From contig OZ020304.1 of NCBI GenBank assembly GCA_963971305.1, positions 33,590,502-33,654,501 on the forward strand: 64,000 nt of DNA. Reading direction: 5' to 3'. Of this stretch, positions 12,176 to 22,140 are shown one piece after another. Position 1 is the stretch's first letter; every line of letters begins with the position of its first letter. The notes under the pieces are model-generated. The model was given only the letters and a program-made list of their open reading frames with translations, searched no databases and was not told the DNA's origin. The translations under genes were made by a program, and so were the position numbers. Source of the DNA: Arcuatula senhousia (Eukaryota; Mollusca; Bivalvia; Mytilida; Mytilidae).

Positions 12176-12388
12176 GCAAAATATATTGTCAGGAACTTTG
12201 TTGTAATATTTATTTCTAACATCCGTGATGGTAAGCGCTGCTGGTGGAGTTTTTAAACTCCACTCCGGCATTACCACTTTTTTTTCTGTTGAAGAACAAA
12301 TCAAAGCAGCTATAAAGTCATAATTATCAATACCTTTAGGTTCTTCCTATCCCTTACAAAGGTTGTTGGTTATTAGTTTATTGAATTT

Positions 12389-12545
12389 CTAGTTTCGAAT
12401 CTCGAATCTCGTATCTCGAATTTCGAATTTCCAATTTCCAATCTCGAATTTCGAATCTCGTATTTCGAATCTCGAATTTCGGATCTCGAATTTCGAATTT
12501 CGAATCTCGAATTTCGAATTTCGAATCTCGTATCTCAAATTTCGA
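12389..12545. repeat. 7-bp microsatellite array (TCGAATT/TCGAATC)
   Basis: An almost continuous run of the heptamers TCGAATT and TCGAATC with GTA and CCA variants. A few more units (ATTTCGAATCTCGTAT) occur at about 13101-13120, on the far side of the next element. Confidence 0.85.
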
Positions 12546-12615
12546 TAATTACGTTTTTTAAAAGATCTATTTTGATTGGTACATGATTATAAAACAAGCA
12601 ATCTGATTGGTTATA

Positions 12616-13092
12616 CAGATGGGTCCAGTCCTAACCTTTACAAAAGTGGACAAAAAGCAGACTTTTGGACAGCTATTTTGGTCAGGTCAGGTCGGCTTGA
12701 GCTGTCCGGAAAGTGAACCTTGGTCTGTTGGAGTGGACCACGGTCCGCTTTGTCTGGTCAGGTTCACTATCTTGATAGGACAGGAGCTGACCTGACCAGA
12801 AGTCTGGTCAGCTAATGGCTGTCCTGACCAAAGGTCTTGTCAGCTAAGAGCTGTCCTGACAAGAGGTCTGGACAGCTTATACCTGACCAGACCTGTGGTC
12901 AGGTCAGCTTGAAGCTGTCCTGGGATATGAATAGAAAGCAGACCAAGGACAAAGTCTGCTATTAAAGCGAACTTCAGACCTGTCCATGGTCCACTAAGGC
13001 TGACCAGAATGCTGTCCGGAGTGAACCAAGAACTGACTTTTGGACAGGTTCTATGGTCCACTTGCCATACAGGTTTGGACTGGACCCATCTG
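12616..13092. mobile_element. 477-bp element F with TA target duplication
   Basis: Inverted ends CAGATGGGTCCAGTCC...GGACTGGACCCATCTG are flanked by TA on both sides (12614-12615 and 13093-13094), as in Tc1/mariner-type insertions. The interior is an unusual mosaic of short words and their complements (GACCAGA, CAGCTGTCC, GGTCAGCT, AAGCAGAC, AAGCGGAC). The right half of another copy is at about 61431-61703. The overlapping ORFs on both strands are composition artefacts. Confidence 0.75.
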
Positions 13093-13392
13093 TAAGTATA
13101 TTGGATTTCGAATCTCGTATGAGCCCTCTGGGATTTCGTACATATTTCATGTACTTTTTTAGATTTTTCATTATTGCGTAAATCATTATGCAGATTCATA
13201 ACCCACCTTTATCAAGGCAATATCTTGTTTTTTTTTTTATTTTTAACTAATATGTAGTAAAAAGTAAAATTAATATTCTATGTTAACTTCTTCTCATCGC
13301 TGATTTCAGTCTAGAGTTTTTAACACAAAGGATCATTCAGTTCATAATATAAGCACAATATGTTTTGTTTTGTAAAATGAATACTCTTCGCA

Positions 13393-13562
13393 AGAAGCAG
13401 GGAGGCACTAATGGGGCATTCGAGTGTCAAAAGTCCGAAAGGGAAACGACAACACCAGGACGAAAAAACACAAAACATAAAAATCACAAAATGGACTGAA
13501 CGGAAATCAACAACGCAATCTCAAGTCGTAACGAGAGTGAATTCAGTTGCTCCGGAAGAGTA
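13393..13562 (+). mobile_element. repeat B, copy 2 (partial)
   Basis: Contains AGGGAGGCACTAATGGGGCATTC, GTCAAAAGTCCGAAAGG, ACAACACCAGGACGAAAA and the TCAGTTGCTCCGGAAGAGTAAGCA end. It interrupts sequence otherwise alignable to the 5' flank of LITAF gene 1. Confidence 0.65.
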
Positions 13563-13885
13563 AGCATTTTATTTTTTGTTTCAATTCTTACATTCAAGTC
13601 AACTATTCTGCAGTCTTGTACACTAAAATGTTTGACGGCACGTTTTACAGTATACACAAATTTATTGTCGTATTATATAATTCGATAAGTACAAAGAATG
13701 GTTGTTAAATAAAGGTAACAACAAAATTCCCAAACTTGGATGATCCATCTCATATATCATAGAACAAAAGACAAAACAAGGCAAAGACTTACCAGAGAAG
13801 TTGAAGATTGCAATTGTCCTGACTTGGAACAGGCACTTCAAATTTTAAATGTGACAGGTACATGTAAATAGCCATTTGGTTATAA

Positions 13886-14320
13886 GAAGCAGAGGTACCA
13901 ATGGGGTATCCGAATGTCAAAAGTCCGAAAGGACAGAGACAAAACCAGAAAACACCAACAAGAACGGGACAAAAACTTACAACATGTAAAACATGGAAAC
14001 ACAAAATAACTGAATAACAATCAACAACGCGAACTCTAGTCGAAACAAGAGTGAACTCAGGTGTTCTGGAAGAGTAAGCAGTTCCTGCTTGCTATAGCAC
14101 ACCCGTCGCGTTGCAAATAGACCATTCATCGTGTCAAATCCGGTAAAGGAAGACAAAACAGAACCGTATGACAAACCAACATCTGCACTTATCTGAGAGC
14201 TCGAAATCCCACATTTGTCTATAAGTGCATGATGTCTTCCGTAAAATTTATTGAGTGCAGACAGCAACCGAGGAGCAACAAAACTCTGTGTGAGCAATTT
14301 TTGCGTTAGACGTGTCGCTC
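13886..14320 (+). mobile_element. repeat B, copy 3 (long)
   Basis: The most complete B copy, from AAGAAGCAGAGGTACCAATGG to the CTGTGTGAGCAATTTTTGCG region, with every B landmark in order. It joins directly to repeat A on the minus strand at about 14325. Confidence 0.7.
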
Positions 14321-14368
14321 TGCTAAGGAAATAAAAATTACAACAAAGTTCCAGACAATAAATTTTGC

Positions 14369-14417
14369 AACGCCTGACGCACGTTTCGTCTATTCAAGCC
14401 TCATCAGAGGCGCTCTA
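14369..14417 (-). ncRNA. hammerhead ribozyme motif (A3)
   Basis: On the minus strand: AGCGCCT, CTGATGA, stem II GGCT/AGAC (one G-A mismatch), GAAA, short helix III CGTGCG, GTC, then AGGCGTT. Stem I AGCGCCT/AGGCGTT pairs over seven positions including one G-U. All core bases are intact. Confidence 0.75.
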
Positions 14418-14721
14418 CCAAAAGTTAAAAATGCCAAACACTATATGAAAATGAAGAGCATAGAATAATATCCAAAAATGTCGAACGAGAAACCAAAGTA
14501 TAACAAAAAAAAAACAACCTATGTCTGGGGTAGGAAGAACCTTAGGGTTTTGACAATTTATAGATTTTAACGGATAATTTATAGCTTTGATGTGTTCGTC
14601 AACACAAAAGTGTTGATGCCGGAGCGGACTAACCTCGGGGAAATAAAACTCCACCAGCAGCGCTAACCGTCACGGATGTTAGAAATATAAATTAAAACAA
14701 AGTTCCAGACAATAAATTTTC

Positions 14722-14767
14722 TACGCCTGACGCGTTTTGTCTATTCAAGACTCATCAGAGGCGCTCT
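14722..14767 (-). ncRNA. hammerhead ribozyme motif (A4, core mutated)
   Basis: Same layout as A3, but the GAAA box reads AAAA after AGAC, so the catalytically important G12 is lost, and helix III is shortened to CGCG. Probably inactive. Confidence 0.6.
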
Positions 14768-14815
14768 ACAAAAAGTTAAAAATGCCAAACACTATATGAA
14801 AATGAAGAGCATATT

Positions 14816-16770
14816 TGTACCTGCGTTTTCCATTCTTTTTGAAAAAGCTGCGTTTAATCAGCTGTGCCAATCGCAATTTCAGTTGTTCATGTGGAATAGA
14901 AGTGTAAAGTGTGGAAAAATCGAATGTTTTGATACTGTTACAAGATGAAACTGATTTAGAGTTAAGAATCCCCATCAGTTCTTTCGAATTCTTCAGGATC
15001 CACATTTGTTTGAAACCATTTCTGGAATAACAACAAGCGTAATATTTCTGGAGGCCGGATTTTATTGCCGTAAGTATTGGAAGTCAAAAAAATTGAAAGA
15101 GGCTTAGTTGTACATAAGGATGACCCTGCAATGAAGCGCTGTTTGTATGGAGTTTTATGTAATTTAGGAATCCAATACAGGGATGGAATGTCATCATTAT
15201 TGCCACAAACAGAAAGGCCAAAGGAGGAAATGACAAGTTTGTGATTGTCAATGATTTCCTCCTAGACAGTGTTGTAGCCGTGTATGTGGTGCTATTGCTG
15301 GTACAACCAACCCCAAATTCAGCTGTGAAACAGTCAATATAGTGTTTCTTGCACACAAAAATATTGTTATTTGGTGCTTTGTCTGCAGGTACAACAACAT
15401 ATTTGTCATGTAAGGTGGACAATGTTTTGGCAACATCAGCGTTGCTGAAAATGGGTGTTGCCTAAGTGCTCATTGAGCATTTCAAAGAATTGATTCTTTT
15501 CAAAACCAATGACCTCACAGCTTTTACCCATTCTGACAAAACGTCACATTCTTTCTCCTGGTTTTTTTTGGCCCATTTTCTGGCATAGTCCTCAACTGAA
15601 TCCAGTTGATTCGTCTTGGCTCACGATATTTAGGTCCTTTAGCCAAAACATCGCGAAGAAAGTCATTTTCCACGATGTTGAGGTCACCAGTGAGAACGTG
15701 CACGTGGCCAGAGGGACTATAATTGAATTGGGACTTTTAAAAGGTACAGTCTGGAGGTTTTGCTTTGAGGTCATTGATTTGTAAATCCCGCAAAACTTGT
15801 TTATAGTTAAAAACCTTAGGTGCAATGGTAGAAGTGTAGGAATGAGATAATGGGAATGCTTTTATCTTTGAAGTAAGGAGGAATATGCTCCGTAACAGAT
15901 CTGTGGTGTAGAATATTTCCTAAATTAAAAGCATCTAACCCATTGTTTAAAAATGGAAGTGAAAGAAAGGATCGATTGTCTTTACTGTTTTCGTGTGGAA
16001 CTCCAACAGGTTTGAATAAGCGGTTGTAACCGATATCAAGATCGATAGCAGTGAGTCTATAAATGTTAGACTTAGGGTCATTTTCTAGACATTCCTTGTA
16101 GAAAGTATTGAGTTTAGAAAGGGGAATAGAGTACAGTTTAGTTCGAATATGTTGAATCCGTAGAGGTTTTTGGACAAACGGAAGCAATCCATTAATTGAT
16201 ACATCGTAAAGCTTTGGTGCATTGTATTTACGATGTCCATGACTGCGATTCCGTCTCTCCATTTTTTTCAAAGAGATTCATCACATTAACATCACTGCAT
16301 ATAGGGCTAGATAAATTTCCTACACTTCCGATGTTGTCGTTGCAGCCATAAGGTAGTGCGGTTCCCAGTCGTCGAATCCAGAATTCTTCTCTCTCTTTAC
16401 GGAAAGATGTACTTAAAGTGGGATTATTTGTAGGATGTTAAATTTTTTCCAAAATGCGGACTTTTAAAGACAAAATGGAATGATATGGTTGGTTAAAATC
16501 CTGGTAAACGAAAGGAAAACTGTCGTTGTTGATTCCGGATCTGTGGCCATACATACGGGCCTTTTAATATATTTGTCTCACCAACATAGATCAGTTTACA
16601 AAGGGTACATTCTAGTCCGTAAATAAGATTGGCAGATGTACAATTTAAATCATCTCAACTGTAGATGTTATATGAGCGATTCGTTTAAGTTGCTCTTAAT
16701 TTCTGTGTCAGTAATCAAGATCTTACAAGTTTTACAATTCTTTATTCCGCATTTACTGACAGAGCAATGA
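14816..16770 (-). pseudogene. Penelope-like element with GIY-YIG endonuclease upstream of reverse transcriptase, broken
   Basis: Read on the minus strand. A Cys-rich patch (CGIKNCKTC, about 16700-16765) is followed by a GIY-YIG nuclease signature (NLIYGLEC..C...YVGET, about 16572-16648, and, after frameshifts, GHRSGINNDSFP and EEFWIRRL.T.LPYGCND at about 16323-16400). Then comes a linker (clear ORF 16271-15816) and a Penelope-type RT: KYVVVPADKA at about 15415, IPSLYWIPKLHKTPYKQRFI at about 15120-15190 in another frame, and FDFSTLYTSIPH at about 14890-14925. The RT stops shortly after that motif, so the catalytic YxDD part is missing. Several frameshifts and stops make it a pseudogene. Endonuclease before RT is the permuted order known for Naiad/Chlamys-type Penelope elements; canonical ones have it after the RT. 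Confidence 0.8.
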
Positions 16771-16999
16771 GACTGCACATTTTCAAATTTTTAAACGTCT
16801 CTCTTTTTACCAAAATTAGTATAGAATATATAGGGAACTCCGTAAAATACGTCCATAGTCAGACAAAATATTACTATTATCGAAAGAAGGAATTCCTCAC
16901 CATGATTTTTTTTTCAAAAACAGATATGTTGAAGCTATGATTTTGAGCTTTACAACCATGTATAGAAAAATATGGGTCACCGATTTCATTTTCTCTTTA

Positions 17000-17280
17000 G
17001 GGAGCGACCATTTGATTTTAGGGGGGGGGGGGCTATGCTGAAATTTGGAATAAAAAGACAGGATGGCAAAAATACAGAAAAAAAGGCCAGACAGTGCTTT
17101 GAGTAAAAATAGTCAGGATGGTATTTTAGGCTAAAAAAATTATAGTTGCTTTAAAAATAAAAAAAATATGCGCGGGATAGCGCGCCAAAAAAGAATTAAG
17201 GCTCGACTTTTTCCGAAAATAAAAAGGCAGGAGGAAGAAAATATCCATAGCCTCCCCATAAAAATCAAATGGTTGCTCCC
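17000..17280. mobile_element. 281-bp MITE with TTA target duplication
   Basis: Inverted ends of about 38 bp (GGGAGCGACCATTTGATTTT... and its complement ...AAATCAAATGGTTGCTCCC), flanked by TTA on both sides. One arm contains a run of G (17022-17034). TTA duplications suggest a PIF/Harbinger-type mobiliser. A related end (GGGACCGACCATTTAACTTG) starts at about 63767. Confidence 0.75.
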
Positions 17281-18014
17281 TTATTATCGCCCAAGTGTGA
17301 AATGATGTTGAGAAAAACAGTTTTTTCTACGACGTCTTGGTTGACGTCATCGTTATCTAATTTTTGATCTAGCGTCTTGCAATAAAATTCCACTTGAAAT
17401 ATACTTTTTTTGCTAATTGCTAATAAAATATAACACTTTTTTAGAATGCGCAGTTGATGCTGTACGTTATTCTTTTTTTAAAAGATTTTTTTTTGCCTAC
17501 ACGTGTGATAGAAATTTTAGAAGATGCAGCTTCCTAAACCAAGATCGATGGTCGCATTAAATACACTAAAATTATACCTGTCGTCACGGATGTAAACAAA
17601 TAATCAATCAATATGTTCGCAAAAAAAATTTGAACGAAATAAACCAAGTTTATGGCAAATCTGGTAACAAATTGATATGCAAAGTTTTCTTTTACTACAT
17701 TTTGGTCAAAATGACTTTAGAAAAAATGGCACCAAAAAAAAAATTGATTGCCTTTAAGTAGGACTATCTTACCGTTTTCATGTTTGTACTTCTCATGTAG
17801 GTTGTCAATTTTTTGAATATTTTGTACGGAGTGTTTGGGGTCAATATTGTCACACTTTATTTACTGCAGATTCTTTTCCATGCTTTCTGTTTGGTAATTT
17901 TGTTAAGTTGTGGAAAACCTTGAAAACAAAAAACGTTCTTCTTTTAACCTCTGATAGAGGAATTTGAATCTATTTTTCTGTAATGTTTGGATTCCCCTTT
18001 TTGCTGGCCATGAT
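17281..18014. other. no feature recognised
   Basis: AT-rich, with no convincing exon, repeat boundary or RNA gene. Confidence 0.4.
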
Positions 18015-18217
18015 TTCAATTAAGTTCCAGGCAATAAATTTTGCAATTCCGGACACGCCTCTATTTTTTGAGACCCAAATACATGTATAAGAGGCACTAG
18101 CAACAGTTTTGAAAATTGTAAAAAACTTTATGAATATAAAGAACATTGACGAAACCATGACGAACTGGAACCCAAAGTATGACCCTTAAAAGATCAACCT
18201 AATCCCGGTGTAGAAAG
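18015..18217 (-). mobile_element. repeat A, decayed copy
   Basis: Keeps AAGTTCCAGGCAATAAATTTTGCAA and the downstream order of family A, but the hammerhead core is unrecognisable (CGCCTCTATTTTTTGAGACC). Repeat B follows directly. Confidence 0.5.
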
Positions 18218-18447
18218 AAGGAAGCAGAGGTTCCAATGGGGCATTCGAGTGTCAAAAGTCCGAACGGGCAGAGACAAAACTAGCGAACACCAACAAGAAC
18301 AGGACAAAAACAGACAACATGTAAAACATGGAAACACAAAATAACTGAGCCATTTGACTGAATATCAATCAACAACGCGAACTCCAGTCGAAACAAGAGT
18401 GAACTCAGGTGCCCGGAAGAGTAGGCAGTTCCTGCTTGCTAGAAAGA
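18218..18447 (+). mobile_element. repeat B, copy 4
   Basis: Starts GAAGCAGAGGTTCCAATGGGG and carries GTCAAAAGTCCGAACGGGCAG, AACATGTAAAACATGGAAAC, ATCAACAACGCGAACTCCAG and AGGCAGTTCCTGCTTGCTAG. Confidence 0.7.
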
Positions 18448-18787
18448 AGCTCAGAGTTTTGTCAATGTTTAGTAATGGTCTTCGCCGTCAGTCCGTGTGC
18501 CCGTCACACTTTTGTGAGCACAACTTATTTTAGACCGCTCAACAGATGTTGATGAAATTTTGAAAGTTTGTCATGATATGTAGTTGATCACATTGCACCA
18601 ATATTTTGATTCGACAAATTTTATTGGAGTTATGGGACTTTATCGACTTTGTTAAATTTAGGCCATAGGAACACCTAGTGAGCGCGTCTCCTCTGAGACC
18701 ACTCAATGGATTTTGATGAAATTTTGTAGGATTGTCGGATGATAAAACGAATTTCAAGTAACCTTCAAACGACGATTTTAACATGAT

Positions 18788-19066
18788 TAAACCACATTTA
18801 AAAGGTAAAAACCAAACAAGAAAATCACAATAAAAGGTAAAAATTAATAAAAAAATAAAAGATGCCCAAATTTTGCGGACTGCAAGTCCTTCCTCATGGG
18901 CTAAAAGAACAAAAACGATGTGGACATATATGCTGACCAGAACCGAATGGCGATTGTAGACCCTAGGTATACCACCTGCGGAGGGGTCTACAATTGCCAT
19001 TCGGTTCTGGTCAGCTGATTGCTTTGTTTACCTTTCAACTAGCCACTGTACAACACCTTTTATTAT
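18788..19066. mobile_element. foldback MITE E, copy 2, with long hairpin
   Basis: Shares AACCACATTTAAAAGGTAAAA, AAGAAAATCACAATAAAAGG and AAGATGCYCAAATTTT with copy 1. The right end is AACTAGCCACTGTACAACACC. Copy 1 lacks its internal hairpin: arms of about 32 bp at 18932-18963 and 18984-19015 (GCTGACCAGAACCGAATGG... paired with its complement) around a loop of about 20 bases. Confidence 0.65.
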
Positions 19067-19258
19067 TTAACATGATTAATGTGTGTGTTATTTAATAAAA
19101 AATCAAGTACTCCGTTTACCATTTATATGATTTATTCTGATAAAACCATATATAGCAGTTCATGGTATACAGAAAAACAAATATTAAATACAAGAAAAAA
19201 TAGCATTACTTGGACGCTGTTCAAATTTGCAGACTAGTTTGAAATAATAGACAAAGTT

Positions 19259-20960
19259 TTAGAGAGAATCCAGCTTTTCATTGATATTTCTAATGACATT
19301 ACATAATTTCTTTCTGTTAGATTTTTGATTGGTATTCATGATTTTATGAAAAGAAATTAAAAAGAACTTATTGTCAAGAAAATTCGTTCTATCTTCACTA
19401 AAGCTCCTACAGCTCAGAATGTAGTGGAATACGACACCTAGTTCCACATTGAATCTTCTAGTCCAGAATGGTAAAGTACTCTTCAAAACACAGATCTTTA
19501 AAGATCCTATAGGTAATAGTTATTGAAGAGTCATTCATTGATGTTGTCCAGTGTTGCTGAAATTGATCTATGAGTATTTGCTTCAAACCGACTTTGAAAG
19601 CCTTATTAGGGTTTCATTATATCCAGATATATGAGAGTCCTGTGTGGTCGAATATAGATTTATTTTCTTTTAGCCAATCCGATTGGAACCTTTCATCCAA
19701 ATTCATAGATAAAAATAGGTGTTTGTACATCATAGAGCTTAATTTAGAATTTTTCTCAAAAAGTTTTAGTTTAATATCTATTTCAAGGGGATATCGTCCT
19801 AAGTCTCCATATATAACGCTAGTCGGAGTTGTGGTTTTAAGTTTAAAAATCATTTTGCAGAACTTTTAAGCACTTTTCGCAATAACATCGTTGTTTCCAT
19901 TACCCAGAAATTCACTTCCATATAAAAGACTAGGATTCACTAGCTTTCAAAATGATCAAAGAGACATTTTATAGAAATATTGTGTGGTAACTTCGTACAG
20001 AGCATTTGTTGCTTTTAACCGGGATAATCGCCGTAGCAATTACCCACGGTTATAGCTACATAACTTTTCAATAACTGACTAAGCAAAAGCTAGCCGACGG
20101 TCGGGGTCCCTCATCACAAATCAATACACGTTCGCAATATAGTTCCTTTTCCAATATCAAATTACTACTCTACATTGGTAATCATAAACATCTTTAGAAT
20201 TGTAGATTATCTCGGCTACAAGTACTTGCAGTACTTTGATTGAGTAAGTTGTAGTTTACATGTACACTGACTGTTTAAAGGTTCCAGACCTTGAAAAGAT
20301 AGTGCCCAGGTTGTTAAAAGAGTCCACTATTTCAATTGGTTTGCTGTTATATTTATCGAAATGTTTTTTTTATCCATTTTCTTCCTTTAGAGAATATCAT
20401 AACTTTGGGTTTTGCTGTATTTAAGTTTAGTTATCAAATGCAGTTTGTTATTCTCTCTCTGACTCCGCCATTAATACAGTGTCATCTGCATAAAGAAGAG
20501 CAGAAATTTAAGGTAAATTCCAATGTCTTCAAGATCTTTGTTGACTGTATTTAATCCGTGTTTTCCTTTTAAAAGCAGAAATTCTTCCAGCATATTAAGA
20601 TATAACGTAAAAAGGTAAGGCGAAAGATATCCCCCCTGTCTGACTCCTGATTCACACGAGAAAAACTGATTTTTGGCTATTGTATTTAAGGCATGATTTT
20701 ATATTGTGGTACACATTGTAAATGGTATTAAACATCTTTCAATTAATATCTTTTAATCTCATTTTTGTCCATAGATAACTTCTGTCAACAGTATCGAATG
20801 TTTTTTTCAAAGTTTATGAATGCACAAAACAATTTACGTTTCCTTTGGCTGAAGAGTTCCCTTAATGAATTTAAAATGAATGCACAATCTACCTTCTCTA
20901 AATCCATGTCGGTTTTCATTGATAAGTGATATTTCTTTCAAAGACATTTAATTTATATGA
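19259..20960 (-). pseudogene. decayed non-LTR retrotransposon (LINE) RT and C-terminus
   Basis: Minus-strand fragments in several frames follow LINE order. FREGR (about 20905), then SGVRQGGYLSPYLFTLYLN (about 20595-20655) for the RT palm, a mutated YADD region (about 20470-20500), and PSLLYGSEFLGN (about 19900-19935). Next comes TSVIYGDLGRYPLEI (about 19775-19820), which matches the conserved LINE C-terminal block, then FHYILSC near 19430. Stops and frameshifts are frequent. It is distinct from the intact element at 26.9-29.9 kb. Confidence 0.75.
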
Positions 20961-21329
20961 TTTCCATCGCAATAGTATACATGACCTAGAGTACAAATAA
21001 AATACATGACTTTATCACTCAAAGACATGAAATATCTGTAGACTTGTTATCAACCGAGTTGCTGGCTTGATTAAGCATACCAGAATAATGAAATAGAAGA
21101 ATAGAAATACAAAAGTGGCATTCAAATTGAATCAAAATTTATAAAACACAGAAAAAAACACAAAAACGGAAATTAATTATTGCTAATACCCCCTTCACAT
21201 ATACGAGATTAAGTTAACTGGCATCATTGACATTAAACCAATACATGTACATCCATTATTTTATTACACAAAAAAATGTCATTTACGATCATGAAAGTGA
21301 ATGCGGTTTACACTTTGAAGAGGCTGTAA

Positions 21330-22140
21330 CCTCATAAAAAGTTATCACCATTTCATTGGTTGGAGCTCATTTTCCACTATGCTGTCAGCCTGTAAAACAT
21401 GAAATCTAACACGAACAACAGAATAAATGATATTGATCGAGGGAGATGTGGGATATGATGTGAATATCATTATATCATATCACGTTTATATTCTATGAAC
21501 ATAAAAATGTTACTGCTCGTGTAACACCGAAATTTTACATGGAAAATATAGAATATGAATATCTTTTTGTTTTTTCTTAAAAAACTTTTTTTTATTTTTT
21601 TTATTTGGATTTTTGGGGTATGTTATCATAATGGATAATATATCTGTGTTATGGTTTCTTGGATAAGTTATGGACCTTCTATGGGATGACATGGATAGGC
21701 ATCAATATGGCTAGAGTCATTTATTTTGTATCTAAAAAGGCTGTATAATATTAAGTCTATATATATTATAAATATTGATAAAAAGAAAAAAGTAATTATT
21801 TTGAAGTGGCAACATGTTGTTTAACAATTATTTTTTCTTATTTATATACAAACACATTATAGTACATGTACTTACATGAAAAATATGTACTTAGACTTGT
21901 GTTTTGCAAGCCACTGTGAAAATAGTTACATTTGATCGTCAAGTAAACTTAACTTTTAATAACAATGTTTTAAGAAGAAATGAAATATTTTGTTAATCAA
22001 TAATTTTAATGCAAATGCTTCTTCAATTACAAGCTGTATCGTATTTTAAATTCATTATTTTTGAAATAGCATACATATTACTAATAAAATTATTTTTCTC
22101 GGAATCCATAACAATTTTTAAAAAAAGAAGCATATTGTGA
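21330..22140. repeat. long direct duplication, copy 1
   Basis: Starts near CATTTCATTGGTTGGAGCTC and runs through GATCGAGGGAGATGTGGGATATGATG, AAAAATGTTACTGCTCGTGTAACACCG, GGCAACATGTTGTTTAACAATT and CAAGCTGTATCG. The same order occurs at 23430-24110. The two are diverged and carry indels; copy 1 has about 100 bp more between ACACCGA and ATCTAAAAAGGCT. No coding sequence was recognised. Confidence 0.75.

Larger units (their letters stand above)
11394..12360 (+). mobile_element. retrozyme-like repeat A, two monomers with an insertion
   Basis: Two same-strand copies of family A, each opening with a hammerhead ribozyme motif (11394-11440 and 12130-12175). Each is followed by a body with AGGAACTTTGTTGTAAT, CTCCGGCA..AC.ACTTTTGTGTT, CACATCAAAGCTATAAATTA and AGGTTCTTCYTAYC. 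Compared with the compact double copy at 14330-14815 (period about 350 bp), about 370 bp of unrelated sequence (about 11640-12010) separates the monomers. There is no ORF. Retrozymes are non-autonomous retroelements whose tandem monomers carry self-cleaving hammerheads. The class call rests on the ribozyme and the monomer spacing. Confidence 0.7.
14325..14815 (-). mobile_element. retrozyme-like repeat A, compact double copy
   Basis: Read on the minus strand, the segment begins ATGCTCTTCATTTTCATATAG (14811) and passes a hammerhead motif (14767-14722) and the family A body. It restarts with the same ATGCTCTTC word at about 14461 and passes a second hammerhead (14417-14369). The period is about 350 bp. 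This tandem arrangement of ribozyme-bearing monomers is the expected genomic form of a retrozyme, or of a Penelope pseudo-LTR. Its upstream edge abuts the Penelope-like RT pseudogene at 14816 with no spacer. Confidence 0.75.

Noticed and set aside
12607..13199. Overlapping ORFs of 62-119 aa on both strands
   Set aside because: They run across the word mosaic of element F; openness on both strands reflects composition.
14279..16271. Separate small genes on the minus strand
   Set aside because: Joined in order, they are frameshifted pieces of one Penelope-like element.
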